This document shows positions 1-10,882 of a stretch of DNA of 20,550 nt, one piece after another. The DNA lies in contig JBHEMP010000088.1 in assembly GCA_046262515.1 (NCBI GenBank), positions 1-20,550 of the forward strand, read 5' to 3'. The notes beneath the pieces were generated by a model. The model did not search any database. It was not told the origin of the DNA and saw only the letters and a list, made by a program, of their open reading frames with translations. This DNA is from JAXDLW01 sp046262515 (lineage in GTDB: Bacteria > Chloroflexota > Dormibacteria > DASZGP01). Position 1 is the first letter of the stretch. The number at the start of each line of letters is the position of its first letter. The position numbers were made by a program, and so were the translations under genes.

Positions 1-595
1 GCCCCATCTTGTCGAAGGGCGCCCCGCAGACCACACCCTTCATCCCCGCCTCGACGACGAATGCGCTGATGCCCGCGGCCCCGGCGGCGCCTGTCCGGGC
101 CATCACGATGTAGGTGCCCGCGCGGCCCAGGTTGGTGATGAAAACCTTGCTCCCGTTGAGCAAGTAACCACCATCCACGCGGCGTGCCGAGGTCCGCAGA
201 CCGCCGGCGTCAGATCCCGCGCCCGGCTCCGTTAGCGCGAAGGCGCCGATGGTCTCGCCACTGGCCAGGCTCGGCAGCCAGCGCCGTTTCTGTGCCTCGG
301 TGCCGAAGTTGAGGATCGGCTCCATGCCGACGGACGTGTGCACGTCGATGATCACCGCGGTGCTGGCGCAGACCGCCGCGACCTCCTCGACGAGGGTTGC
401 GAAGGCGGTGTGCCCCATGCCGCCGCCGCCGTACTCCTGGGGAATGGTGATGCCCATCAGGCCAAGCTGGGCAGCGGTGGCAATGGCCTCTTCGGGGAAG
501 CGATGCTCCTGGTCGGTCCGCGCCGCCAATGGCGCCACCTCCTTCCGCGCGAAGTCCCGCGCCAGGCGGCGCAGGTCGTCCATCGCCTCGCTCAT
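1..595 (-). CDS. Acyl-CoA dehydrogenase, C-terminus beyond window
   Basis: FAD-dependent acyl-CoA dehydrogenase, which would introduce the alpha-beta double bond into an acyl-CoA and pass electrons to ETF. About 198 N-terminal residues are present (start ATG at 595); the rest lies past the left edge. The N-terminal helical domain is followed by the middle beta-domain with the signature FALTEPGAGSDAG and then NGSKVFITN, both diagnostic of the family. The catalytic glutamate region is not in the window, so acyl chain preference cannot be judged. It begins 13 bases after the thiolase stop, so it is probably the distal gene of the same transcript. No convincing Shine-Dalgarno precedes the ATG, but the second ATG 12 bases downstream is not better placed. 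Confidence 0.93.
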   Translation of the reverse strand, partial: MSEAMDDLRRLARDFARKEVAPLAARTDQEHRFPEEAIATAAQLGLMGITIPQEYGGGGMGHTAFATLVEEVAAVCASTAVIIDVHTSVGMEPILNFGTEAQKRRWLPSLASGETIGAFALTEPGAGSDAGGLRTSARRVDGGYLLNGSKVFITNLGRAGTYIVMARTGAAGAAGISAFVVEAGMKGVVCGAPFDKMG

Positions 596-608
596 GGGCC
601 CGGGAAGG

Positions 609-1802
609 TCAGGCGGCGACTTCGACGACGGTTGCCTCGCCCTGGGCCATTCCGGAGCAGATCGAGGCGCCCCCGAGCCCCCCGCCCCGGCGACGCAGCT
701 CGTAGATGAGGGACATCAGGATGCGCGCACCGGAGGCGCCGATGGGATGGCCCACGGCCACCGCGCCACCATTGACATTGACCCGCTCGGCGTCGACCCC
801 GAGCAGGTTGGCGGCGGTGATGGCAACGGCTGCGAAGGCCTCATTCAGCTCCAGCAGGTCCAGCTCCGTGGCGCGGCGACCAAGCTTCTTGAGGGCTGCC
901 TGGAGGGCGTAGGCGGGGACGGTGGCGAGGTATTTGACGGGCTCAGCGGCCTCCCCTTGCGCGCGCCATATTGCCAGCGGCTGCAGTCCGAACTCCCGGG
1001 CGGCGCGACCACTGGCGAGCATGAGGGCGGCGGCACCGTCGTTGACCCCGGGGGCGTTCCCGGGTGTGACGCTCCCCCCCGGGTGCAAGGGCTTGAGCGC
1101 GGCCAGACCCTCAAGCGTGGTATCCGGGCGGGGCTGTTCGTCCCGGGTGACCAGGGTCGAGTCTCCGCGCCGCTGCGGGACCTCGACGGGGATGATCTCC
1201 TCATCGAGCCTGCCGGCCTGCAGCGCGGCGGCGTAACGCTGCTGGCTTCGCAGCGCCCAGCGGTCCTGGTCATCCCGGCTGACCTCGTACTCGGCCGCCA
1301 CCTCACTGCCGTAGTCCGCCATCAGGGTTTTTCCCACGGGGCAGCGCAGCCCGTCCTGCTGCAGCGCGTCGACCATCTCCGCGTTGCCCATACGCAAACC
1401 GAATCGAGCACCGGGGAGCAGGTAGGGCGCCTGGCTCATGGATTCCATGCCCCCCCCCACCACGACCTCCGCCTCGCCGGCTCGGATCAGGGTCGCGCCG
1501 AGGTTGACCGCCTTCAGCGAGCTGGCGCAGACCTTGTTCACCGTGAGGGCACTGACCGATAGGGGCAGGCCGGCGCCGAGCGCCGCCTGACGGGCCGGGA
1601 TCTGCCCCATGCCCGCCGTGATGACGGTCCCCATGATGACCTGGTCGACGCGGTCGCCGGGCACCGACGCGCGGGTCATGACCTCTCCGATGACCCGTGA
1701 GCCGAGGTCCACCGCCGAAAGTGCGGCCAGGCTCCCGCCGAAACGACCGAACGGCGTGCGGGCGGCGGCGACGATGAGCACGTCATCGTCGCCATAGCCC
1801 AT
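609..1802 (-). CDS. Acetyl-CoA C-acyltransferase (thiolase)
   Basis: Thiolase of 397 residues, the full family length. It either condenses two acetyl-CoA or, in beta-oxidation, cleaves 3-ketoacyl-CoA. The nucleophilic cysteine is C92 in NKVCASSLKA, the histidine H352 is in GHPIGASGAR, and the second active-site cysteine C382 is in CSGMAQGEA; NEAFA is at 320-324. All catalytic residues are present, so it should be active. A GGAG-type ribosome site lies about 9 bases before the ATG at 1802. It sits 22 bases downstream of the DUF4190-like gene and 13 bases upstream of an acyl-CoA dehydrogenase, so the context favours fatty-acid or branched-chain degradation. Biosynthetic and degradative thiolases cannot be separated on these motifs alone. 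Confidence 0.95.
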   Translation of the reverse strand: MGYGDDDVLIVAAARTPFGRFGGSLAALSAVDLGSRVIGEVMTRASVPGDRVDQVIMGTVITAGMGQIPARQAALGAGLPLSVSALTVNKVCASSLKAVNLGATLIRAGEAEVVVGGGMESMSQAPYLLPGARFGLRMGNAEMVDALQQDGLRCPVGKTLMADYGSEVAAEYEVSRDDQDRWALRSQQRYAAALQAGRLDEEIIPVEVPQRRGDSTLVTRDEQPRPDTTLEGLAALKPLHPGGSVTPGNAPGVNDGAAALMLASGRAAREFGLQPLAIWRAQGEAAEPVKYLATVPAYALQAALKKLGRRATELDLLELNEAFAAVAITAANLLGVDAERVNVNGGAVAVGHPIGASGARILMSLIYELRRRGGGLGGASICSGMAQGEATVVEVAA

Positions 1803-1824
1803 CAGGTGTTTCTCCGCCGCCCCG

Positions 1825-2274
1825 TTACTGGGGGACCGTCGTGCCGGAATGCATGATCGAGGTCATGATGCCGCCCGCGAAGAGCAGGACGCCGAGGACG
1901 AACAGGACGATCTCGAGGATCCCGATGATCAGACCGGCCTTGGCCAGCCCGGACCCCGTCTGGGTCCCGCCCGAAGCCGCGATCTCCTTGTCCGCCGCGC
2001 GGGCAAAGAAGATTGCGATCGGTCCCATGATGAGGCCGCAGCAGAAGAGTCCCACGATCGCCAGCACCAGGGAGATCACGGCCTTCTGGTTGGTGACCCC
2101 ACCTGCCACAGCGCCGAAGCCGGGCTGGGGCTGGTACGGGGCCGGCTGGAACGGCGGCGGCGAGCCAGGGGGAGGCCCGGGGGGCGGGCTCGACGGGGGG
2201 GCGGGCGGCGAACTCGACGGCGGTCCCGGCGGAGGGTCAGGGGGCGGCTGGAAACTAGGCGGCTGCTCACTCAT
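1825..2274 (-). CDS. Proline-rich two-helix membrane protein (DUF4190-like)
   Basis: Protein of 149 residues. Residues 1-52 are low-complexity and dominated by Pro, Ser and Gly, and should be an unstructured cytoplasmic arm. Two hydrophobic helices follow at about 65-91 and 112-138, separated by a short polar loop containing ADKEIAASGG; this pattern matches DUF4190-type small membrane proteins with a proline-rich N-terminus. A strong ribosome site, complement of bases 2284-2290, precedes the ATG by about 9 bases. It lies between an acyl-CoA dehydrogenase (62 bases upstream) and the thiolase (22 bases downstream), on the same strand. Function is unknown; the family is usually found as envelope proteins of Gram-positive and related bacteria. 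The codons for the proline arm produce G-runs on the plus strand. Confidence 0.85.
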   Translation of the reverse strand: MSEQPPSFQPPPDPPPGPPSSSPPAPPSSPPPGPPPGSPPPFQPAPYQPQPGFGAVAGGVTNQKAVISLVLAIVGLFCCGLIMGPIAIFFARAADKEIAASGGTQTGSGLAKAGLIIGILEIVLFVLGVLLFAGGIMTSIMHSGTTVPQ

Positions 2275-2336
2275 TGGTCAGTTCCTCCCTCGTTGATGAT
2301 GACTGTTGCAGTGCATTGTGCGGCCTGGAGCGCAAA

Positions 2337-3524
2337 TCAGCATCCCAGGTGCTTGGCAATCAGCATGCGCTGGACCTCGGACGTCCCTTCCCCGATCTCA
2401 TTGACCTTGACGTCGCGCCAGAACCTGGCCACCGGGGACTCCTCCATAAAGCCCATGCCGCCATGGATCTGTATAGCCTGGTCGCAGGCTCGCTTGCTCG
2501 CCTCGCTGGCGAAGAGCTTGGCCGCGGCGGCGTCGATCGCGCACGGGCGGCCGGCATCCCACAGGCGGGCCGCGTGGTAGGTGGCGAGGCGGGCGAGGTG
2601 GACCTCCATGGCCATGTCCGCGAGCTTGAACTGGATTGCCTGGTGCTTGCTGATCGCGACCCCGAAGCTCTGTCGTTCCCGCGCATAGGCCAGCGACTCA
2701 TCCAGGCAGGCCTGGGCCAGCCCGACGGACAGGGCGGCAATGGCGATTCGCCCAGCCTCCAGGGTGGACAGGAACTGGGCGTACCCACGCCCCGGTGTGC
2801 CCAGCAGGTTGGCCTCCGGGACGCGGCATTCGTCGAAGGTCAGCCCGTGGGTGTCGCTCGAGTGCCAGCCGAGCTTGCGGTACGGCGGGTCGATCACATA
2901 GCCCGGCGTCCCCTTCTCCACCATGATCGTGGAGATCTGCCGGCGTCCGCTATCCGATTCGCCGGTGACTGCGGTCGTCGTCACTCCCCACGAGATATCC
3001 GTGCCCGGGTTGGTGATGAAGGCCTTGGACCCGTTGACAACCCACTCCGCGCCCGGGTCACCCGCCGTTCCCTCAAGCCGCGCGCGGGTCCTAGGCGACC
3101 CGGCATCCGTGCCGGCGTGAGGCTCTGTCAGCCCGAAAGCCCAGAGGCGCTCGCCGGACGCCAGGTCCGGTAGGTACTTCTCCTTCTGCGCCGCGCTACC
3201 GAAGCGCACGATGGGCGAAATCCCAAGGCCCACCGCGGCCTCCAGGGTGATACCCAGGCCGGTATCGCCCCGGCTGATCTCCTCGATGGCGAGGCACAGG
3301 CTCGTGAAATCGCCGCCCGACCCGCCATGCTCCTCGGGGACGGTAAGGCCGAAAAACCCGAGCCGGCCCATCTTCGCCACGGCGTCGTAGGGGAACAGGT
3401 GATGTTCGTCCCATTCCGCGGCGTGAGGTTTGACCTCCGCCTCACAGAAGTCGCGGGCCAGGTCGCGGATCGCGCGCTGCTCATCCGTGAGCTCGATCTG
3501 GCTGTCTAGAACCGGGGCCGACAC
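2337..3524 (-). CDS. Acyl-CoA dehydrogenase
   Basis: Complete acyl-CoA dehydrogenase of 395 residues. It oxidises an acyl-CoA to the trans-2-enoyl-CoA with FAD, donating electrons to ETF. The N-terminal helical domain starts with LTDEQRAIRDLARDF; the flavin-binding loop FGLTEPHAGTDAG is at 130-142; the C-terminal helical domain contains QAIQIHGGMGF and GEGTSEVQRMLIA. E379 in the latter is the expected catalytic base of short/medium-chain and branched-chain enzymes. The start is GTG at 3524, without a Shine-Dalgarno; a GATAAT hexamer on the minus strand ends 6 bases before it, which could make the message leaderless. It begins 17 bases after the preceding unknown gene. Exact substrate is not deducible; butyryl-, isobutyryl- or 2-methylbutyryl-CoA are all possible. 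Confidence 0.95.
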   Translation of the reverse strand: MSAPVLDSQIELTDEQRAIRDLARDFCEAEVKPHAAEWDEHHLFPYDAVAKMGRLGFFGLTVPEEHGGSGGDFTSLCLAIEEISRGDTGLGITLEAAVGLGISPIVRFGSAAQKEKYLPDLASGERLWAFGLTEPHAGTDAGSPRTRARLEGTAGDPGAEWVVNGSKAFITNPGTDISWGVTTTAVTGESDSGRRQISTIMVEKGTPGYVIDPPYRKLGWHSSDTHGLTFDECRVPEANLLGTPGRGYAQFLSTLEAGRIAIAALSVGLAQACLDESLAYARERQSFGVAISKHQAIQFKLADMAMEVHLARLATYHAARLWDAGRPCAIDAAAAKLFASEASKRACDQAIQIHGGMGFMEESPVARFWRDVKVNEIGEGTSEVQRMLIAKHLGC

Positions 3525-3530
3525 GCGGAG

Positions 3531-3536
3531 ATTATC
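3531..3536 (-). promoter_or_regulatory. Candidate -10 element for leaderless acyl-CoA dehydrogenase start
   Basis: On the minus strand the hexamer reads GATAAT, five of six matches to TATAAT, and ends 6 bases before the GTG at 3524. No ribosome-binding sequence lies in between. No clear -35 is seen about 17 bases upstream. It lies between two same-strand genes, so it would be an internal promoter. Confidence 0.35.
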
Positions 3537-3541
3537 GCGGC

Positions 3542-3886
3542 TCAGTTCCCGACCCGGCGCTCCTCCATCGCGGCCATCGCCGCGGTGACGGCACGTCGCA
3601 ATTCGCGATAGCTGACGCTCGGGTCGACCAGGACCTCCGCGACCTTCATCCAGTCAACCGCGGCAGCCAGGTCGTGCTCCTCCAGCAGGGTGGCCATGAA
3701 CAACAGGGTCAGCCTCAGGTTCCCGCGCGGAAAAGCCTCCACCTCCAGCAGGGAGAGTCCCGCGCGGGCCACAGCCTCTAGAACCGGCCCTTGTTCGGCG
3801 ATCAAACTGACGATTTCCAGCCTTCGCTCCAGCCGCGGCACGTCGTTCCCCTCAATTGGGACCGCCGGCTCCCCGCTGGCCTCCAT
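3542..3886 (-). CDS. Hypothetical all-helical protein, 114 residues
   Basis: I do not recognise this protein. It is 114 residues, rich in Leu, Ala, Glu and Arg, and looks entirely alpha-helical: RLERRLEIVSLIAEQ (18-32), EAVARAGLSLLEVEAF (37-52), a leucine-rich helix LRLTLLFMATLLEEHDL (57-73), then a helix around DWMKVAEVL and a basic C-terminal helix. No signal peptide, transmembrane segment or cysteine/histidine cluster is visible. It starts with ATG at 3886, 41 bases downstream of an AbrB-like gene, and ends 17 bases before an acyl-CoA dehydrogenase. The position suggests a partner of the AbrB-like protein or an accessory factor of the fatty-acid cluster, but neither is shown by the sequence. 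Confidence 0.72.
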   Translation of the reverse strand: MEASGEPAVPIEGNDVPRLERRLEIVSLIAEQGPVLEAVARAGLSLLEVEAFPRGNLRLTLLFMATLLEEHDLAAAVDWMKVAEVLVDPSVSYRELRRAVTAAMAAMEERRVGN

Positions 3887-3927
3887 CGCGACCGCGTGTA
3901 GTCGAGTTATCTCCCTGAGCCCTATGT

Positions 3928-4212
3928 TCAGCGGTCGACCTCTACCAGTCGCGTGAGGGCGGGGCGCAGCAGGGAGAGCAGGGCCTCCTCTCTGTGCATC
4001 ACCGTGTTCGGAGGCGCGGCCAGGACCTCAATGCGGTTGAACCGAACGTCGACGAGGTCGCCGACCGACAGTTCGAGGGATCGGGCCACGCGGAAGGGAA
4101 TTGTGACCGCAAGGCTTCCGCCGACTCGCCAGAGGCGCCGCGCGTGCTGCCCTACGGGATGCCGTTCCAACTCGGCGGCCGGAGGAAACTTATGGGCCCG
4201 TCGTTTGCGCAT
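3928..4212 (-). CDS. AbrB/MazE/SpoVT-type DNA-binding protein
   Basis: Small protein (94 residues from the ATG at 4212) with a swapped-hairpin AbrB-type domain in its middle: RLWRVGGSLAVTIPFRVARS, then LELSVGDLVDVRFNRIEVLAAP. The pattern G-G-S-L-A-V-T-I-P followed by L-x-x-G-D-x-V-x-V is the family signature. The N-terminus is strongly basic (MRKRRAHKF), fitting DNA contact. These proteins act as transition-state regulators or as antitoxins that repress their own promoter. No toxin-like (PIN or MazF) gene follows; the next gene is an unknown helical protein. A TTG 21 bases upstream of the ATG is in frame, but would place the start inside the inverted repeat at 4222-4233. It is the first gene of the beta-oxidation group and a plausible local regulator. 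Confidence 0.82.
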   Translation of the reverse strand: MRKRRAHKFPPAAELERHPVGQHARRLWRVGGSLAVTIPFRVARSLELSVGDLVDVRFNRIEVLAAPPNTVMHREEALLSLLRPALTRLVEVDR

Positions 4213-4262
4213 TGATATGAATTGTTGAAACAAATGGGCGACTCCAAGGGGACAGAATTTTT
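4213..4262 (-). promoter_or_regulatory. AT-rich promoter/operator candidate before AbrB-like gene
   Basis: This is the most AT-rich stretch of the neighbourhood and directly precedes the ATG at 4212. It contains an inverted repeat with arms TTGTT and AACAA separated by 2 bases at 4222-4233, a size suiting autoregulation by an AbrB/MazE-like dimer. No good -35/-10 pair can be assigned, so the promoter call rests on position and composition. Confidence 0.35.
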
Positions 4263-4344
4263 CGCCGAGGTTCCCAAGACGTGCCGGGCCGCGGGCCGGC
4301 CGAGGTGCGGGGTATAGAAGCGGGCGACCGAGGTGCTCGACGTA

Positions 4345-4399
4345 GGGGTGCGCGGCCTAAAGGCGCGCGACCCCGGGGGTGCGCGGGCTACAGGTGCGG
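4345..4399. repeat. Imperfect direct repeat pair, 31-base period
   Basis: Two 24-base units at 4345-4368 and 4376-4399 share GGGGTGCGCGG, then CTA and AGG blocks, differing at about four positions. They lie in the gap between sucD and the AbrB-like gene, ending right at the sucD stop. Bases 4350-4368 can also fold into a GC-rich stem with a TAAA loop (one bulge), but no T-run follows, so a terminator for sucD is possible but weak. Confidence 0.4.
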
Positions 4400-4400
4400 C

Positions 4401-5294
4401 TTAGTGACCGGTCGCGCCTGTGAGCTGGTCGCGAACCATACCGACCAACTGCTCAATCGTGTCGGCCACCGGGACCCCGGCCTTCAACAGCGCGTCCACC
4501 TTGCCCTGGGGGGTGCCGGTGTTGCCGCTGATGATGGCCCCGGCGTGTCCCATGCGCTTGCCGGGCGGGGCGGTGCGACCGCCTATAAAGCCGAAGACGG
4601 GCTTGGGATAGCCCGACTCGATCATCTCCGCCGCGGCTTCCTCGTCCGAGCCGCCGATCTCGCCGAGCATGACGACGGCCTCAGTTTCGGGGTCACTCGC
4701 GAAGAGCCCGACGACGTCCTTGAAGGTGAGGCCCAGGACGGGGTCGCCGCCGATCCCGACGCACGTCGATACGCCCATCCCCGCGTCCCGCAGGCCCCCG
4801 AGGATCTCGTAGGTGAGCGTCCCCGAACGGGACACGACGCCGACGCGGCCGGGGACGGCAATGTGGTTGGGGATGATCCCGACCTTGGCGCGGTCGGGGG
4901 GCGAGATCAGCCCCGGGCAGTTGCCGCCTATGAGCTGCGGCTCGCCCATGGTGTCGTGGATGAACGCCCGGGCCCGAACCATGTCCAGCACCGGGATCCC
5001 CTCGGTTATACACACGATCAGGCCGACGCCGGCGTCGGCTGCCTCCATGATCGCGTCGGCCGCGCCTGGCGGCGGGACGAAGATCGCCGAAGTATTGGCC
5101 CCGGTCGAATCGACGGCCTCCTCCACGGTGCTGAAGACGGGAATGTCCAGGTGGGTCGAGCCGCCCTTGCCGGGACTCACCCCGGCGACAACGTTGGTGC
5201 CGAAGGCCTTCATCTGCTCGGTATGGAAGGTGCCCTCGCGGCCCGTCATGCCCTGCACCACGAGCCGGGTGTTGCGGTCAACCAGGATGCTCAC
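4401..5294 (-). CDS. sucD: Succinyl-CoA synthetase alpha subunit (succinate-CoA ligase)
   Basis: Alpha subunit of succinyl-CoA synthetase, which carries the phosphohistidine intermediate and binds CoA; with SucC it converts succinyl-CoA, phosphate and NDP to succinate, CoA and NTP. Length 297 is typical. The N-terminal Rossmann domain has QGMTGREGTFH (14-24) for CoA binding; NCPGLISP is at 125-132; the phosphorylated histidine is H250 in GKRMGHAGAI. The start is GTG at 5294, overlapping the sucC stop in a GTGA junction, which implies translational coupling and balanced subunit synthesis. It is the last gene of the propionyl-CoA to succinate block. The pair could also serve the TCA cycle generally. 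Confidence 0.97.
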   Translation of the reverse strand: MSILVDRNTRLVVQGMTGREGTFHTEQMKAFGTNVVAGVSPGKGGSTHLDIPVFSTVEEAVDSTGANTSAIFVPPPGAADAIMEAADAGVGLIVCITEGIPVLDMVRARAFIHDTMGEPQLIGGNCPGLISPPDRAKVGIIPNHIAVPGRVGVVSRSGTLTYEILGGLRDAGMGVSTCVGIGGDPVLGLTFKDVVGLFASDPETEAVVMLGEIGGSDEEAAAEMIESGYPKPVFGFIGGRTAPPGKRMGHAGAIISGNTGTPQGKVDALLKAGVPVADTIEQLVGMVRDQLTGATGH

Positions 5295-6436
5295 GAAGCG
5301 CCTCCGCTGCGCGCCAGCTCAACGGCCCTGGCGGCCGCTTCAGGGGCGCTGACCCCGGGGGTTATGCCCGCCGCCTGGAGCAGGGCGCGTCCCTCCTCCT
5401 CCGCGGTGCCGGTCATCCGCACCACCAGCGGCACCTTGATGCCAAGCTCGTCCCGCGCCGCTATCACGCCCCGGGCGACCTCGTCACCGCGGGTGATGCC
5501 GCCGAAGATGTTGATGAAGATCGACTTCACGGCGGGGTCCTGCAGGATCATGTCCAGGCTGTCGCGAACGACCTCCGCGCGGGCGCCGCCGCCGATGTCC
5601 AGGAAGTTGGCCGGACGGCCGCCGGCGGCCTTGACCAGGTCCAGGGTGTTCATGACGAGGCCGGCGCCATTGCCCAGGATGCCCACGTCACCGTCGAGGT
5701 GGACGTACGTGAGGCCGCGCTTCCTGGCCTCGATCTCGAGGGCGTCACCGGTGCCCGCCTCGTCGCTGCGGTACTTTTCCAGGTCGCGATGCCGGAACTC
5801 GGCGTTCTCGTCGATCTCGAGCTTGCCGTCCAGAGCGATCACCTCGCCACCGCTGACAACCGCCAGCGGGTTGATCTCGCAGGTCAGGGCGTCGGTGGCG
5901 ACGGCCATCGTGTAGAGCCGCTGGATTATCGGGACCAGCTTGCCGACCAGGTCCCCGAGACCCGCCTGGAACACCATCGCGCGCAGCTCGAAGGGCATCA
6001 CTCCGCGGAACGGGTGCGGGTGGAACTTGACGATCTTTTCCGGGGCCGTCTCGGCGACCTCCTCGATGTCCATGCCACCGGCCGCGGAAAGGATGATCAC
6101 CAGCTTGCGCGCGTCGCGGTCAAGAGTGACGCCCAGGTAGATCTCGCGTTCAACCTCGGCGGCCTGCTCGCACCACAGCTCGTGGACGGTGAAGCCCTTG
6201 ATGTCCATGCCCAGGATCGCCTCGGCCGCGGCACGCGCCTCCTCGGGGGTCTTCGCCAGCTTGATCCCGCCGGCCTTGCCCCGGCCGCCGATGGGGACCT
6301 GGGCCTTGACCGCGATCGCGCCGAGCTGGTTGGCGGCTTCAACCGCTTCGTCGACGGTGCGGGCCACGCGACCCGCTTTGACGGGGATCCCGGCGGCCGC
6401 GAACTGTTCCTTGGCCTGGTACTCGAGCAGCTTCAT
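5291..6436 (-). CDS. sucC: Succinyl-CoA synthetase beta subunit
   Basis: Beta subunit of 381 residues with an N-terminal ATP-grasp domain (KAQVPIGGRGKAGGIKLA, 44-61) and a C-terminal ligase domain (NGAGLVMNTLD, NFLDIGGGA, INIFGGITRGDEVA). N189 in CEINPL and D203 in ALDGKLEID fit the metal-nucleotide ligands N199 and D213 of the E. coli protein with identical spacing. It gives the nucleotide site that pairs with SucD. ATP versus GTP preference cannot be assigned safely. It starts with ATG at 6436, 31 bases after the carboxylase beta-subunit stop, and overlaps sucD by 4 bases. Being downstream of the mutase and carboxylase genes suggests that it recovers energy from propionyl-CoA. Confidence 0.97.
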   Translation of the reverse strand: MKLLEYQAKEQFAAAGIPVKAGRVARTVDEAVEAANQLGAIAVKAQVPIGGRGKAGGIKLAKTPEEARAAAEAILGMDIKGFTVHELWCEQAAEVEREIYLGVTLDRDARKLVIILSAAGGMDIEEVAETAPEKIVKFHPHPFRGVMPFELRAMVFQAGLGDLVGKLVPIIQRLYTMAVATDALTCEINPLAVVSGGEVIALDGKLEIDENAEFRHRDLEKYRSDEAGTGDALEIEARKRGLTYVHLDGDVGILGNGAGLVMNTLDLVKAAGGRPANFLDIGGGARAEVVRDSLDMILQDPAVKSIFINIFGGITRGDEVARGVIAARDELGIKVPLVVRMTGTAEEEGRALLQAAGITPGVSAPEAAARAVELARSGGAS

Positions 6437-6467
6437 CGGCCGACAAGCTTACAGGCGGCGGCGGTCC

Positions 6468-8084
<1,617 letters not shown>

Positions 8085-8136
8085 GAAGACGACTTCCCTC
8101 GATCTGCCGGCTGGCAGCGCTAAATGGTAGCCAAGG

Positions 8137-9710
<1,574 letters not shown>

Positions 9711-9714
<4 letters not shown>

Positions 9715-10484
9715 GCGCGCTCCGCGACGATCGTCAGGTAGAAGTGCCGCAGGGTCGCCTCCCGGCCTTCCGAACCGGGTTGGAAGTTGAGGACCTGGCG
9801 CTGCCTTGCGGTCAACCCCGCCACGATGCGGTGCACCTCGTCCTCGTCCGCCGCGGGAACCGCGTTGGTGAAGGCGCTGATGGGCCGATCCTGGACATAC
9901 TCATCCAGTACCCGGGTGGAGAACCCGGCGGCGTCCAGCATCCGGGCCCACTCCGAGCTGCGGTACTGGCGCACGTGGGAGGCGTCGTGCAGCGTGTCGA
10001 GTCGATGCAGGATCGCGTCGGCTTGGTGGTCCTCCGGGCTGGAGCGGTCGTCGATCATCAGCACCCCGCCCGGTTTCAAAACGCGGCGCATCTCGCCCAG
10101 CGCGCCCGCAATGTCCGAGAAGTGGTGCGCGGCGCGACGGCAGGTGACCAGGTCGAAGGCGGCGTCGGCGAAGGCAAGCCGGTGGACGTCGGCCACCTGT
10201 AAGTCGACGTTGCCATACCCCCGGTCCTTGCGTACCCGTTCCGCCCGGTCCAGCATCGCCTGGGTCAGGTCGACGGCCGTCACCCAGGCCACCGCCGGGG
10301 CGAACGCGAACGCGGTGTGACCCGTCCCGGTGGCCACGTCCAGGACCCGCCACCGGCCCTTCGGTTCGGTGAGCGCCACGATGCGCGCAAGGCGATCGGG
10401 GTCGGCATGGGTGGCGCTGCCGACATAGTGTTCCGCGCGTGCGCCGAAGCTCGCCCTGGCGGCGTCCTCGACGGAGGGAGTCAC
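9711..10484 (-). CDS. Class I SAM-dependent methyltransferase, UbiE/Methyltransf_11 type
   Basis: Protein of 257 residues with the class I SAM fold: motif I VLDVATGTGHTA at 48-59, acidic residue D72 (TAVDLTQAML) for the ribose, FDLVTCRRAAHHFSD at 110-124, and LKPGGVLMIDD at 136-146. The H-H-F segment with RVLKPGG resembles UbiE-like and small-molecule methyltransferases. The C-terminal region after about 150 is the substrate part and I cannot assign a substrate. It overlaps the epimerase upstream (GTGA at its GTG start 10484) and the mutase downstream (GTGA), so it is translated as part of the methylmalonyl-CoA block. There is no known methyltransferase step in that pathway, so its role is open. 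Confidence 0.88.
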
Positions 10485-10882
10485 GCCTGGACCAGTTCGG
10501 TCAGGACACCCAGGAAGGCCCGGGGATGGATGAAGGCGACCAGGTGCCCCATCACCCCGACCCGGGGCTCTTCATCCAGCAGCTGGGCACCCTGGGCCCG
10601 CGCCTCGGCAAGGGCGGCGCGGATGTCGCTGACGCGGTAGGCGACATGGTGCATGCCCTCCCCGCGCTTTTCCAGGAAGCGACTGATCGCCGAATCGGGC
10701 CGGCTCGGGGCCACCAGCTCCACGTGGGTTCCACCAAGGTCGAGCATCGCCGCCTCGATGCCGTCCTTTTCCATGGTCCGGCGAGTGGATGCGCTCACTC
10801 CCAGCATCTGCTCGTAGCGAGCCAGGGCGGCGTCCATGTCGGCGACGGCGATGCCCACGTGGTCGATCTGCTCGTAGCTCAA
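10481..10882 (-). CDS. mce: Methylmalonyl-CoA epimerase
   Basis: VOC-fold epimerase of 133 residues that interconverts (S)- and (R)-methylmalonyl-CoA, linking the carboxylase product to the mutase substrate. Two beta-alpha-beta-beta-beta modules are seen: IDHVGIAVADMD near the start with H8, and EGMHHVAYRVSDI with H79; E129 in GVLTELVQA is the expected C-terminal ligand, and E55 in GTHVELVAP the fourth. The start is TTG at 10882, in a TTGA overlap with the DinB-like gene stop. Longer reading upstream in this frame would run antisense-free but deep into the preceding gene and lacks homology, so the TTG is chosen. Length and motifs match the family closely, and the neighbours support the assignment. 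Confidence 0.93.
   Translation of the reverse strand: MSYEQIDHVGIAVADMDAALARYEQMLGVSASTRRTMEKDGIEAAMLDLGGTHVELVAPSRPDSAISRFLEKRGEGMHHVAYRVSDIRAALAEARAQGAQLLDEEPRVGVMGHLVAFIHPRAFLGVLTELVQA

Noticed and set aside
249..1562. Long open frame on the plus strand opposite thiolase and acyl-CoA dehydrogenase
   Set aside because: Antisense shadow of well-recognised genes in GC-rich DNA; its translation is low-complexity Gly/Arg/Ala with no domain.
4281..5915. 544-codon plus-strand open frame opposite sucD and sucC
   Set aside because: Covers two fully conserved minus-strand genes; composition typical of an antisense frame, no recognisable motif.
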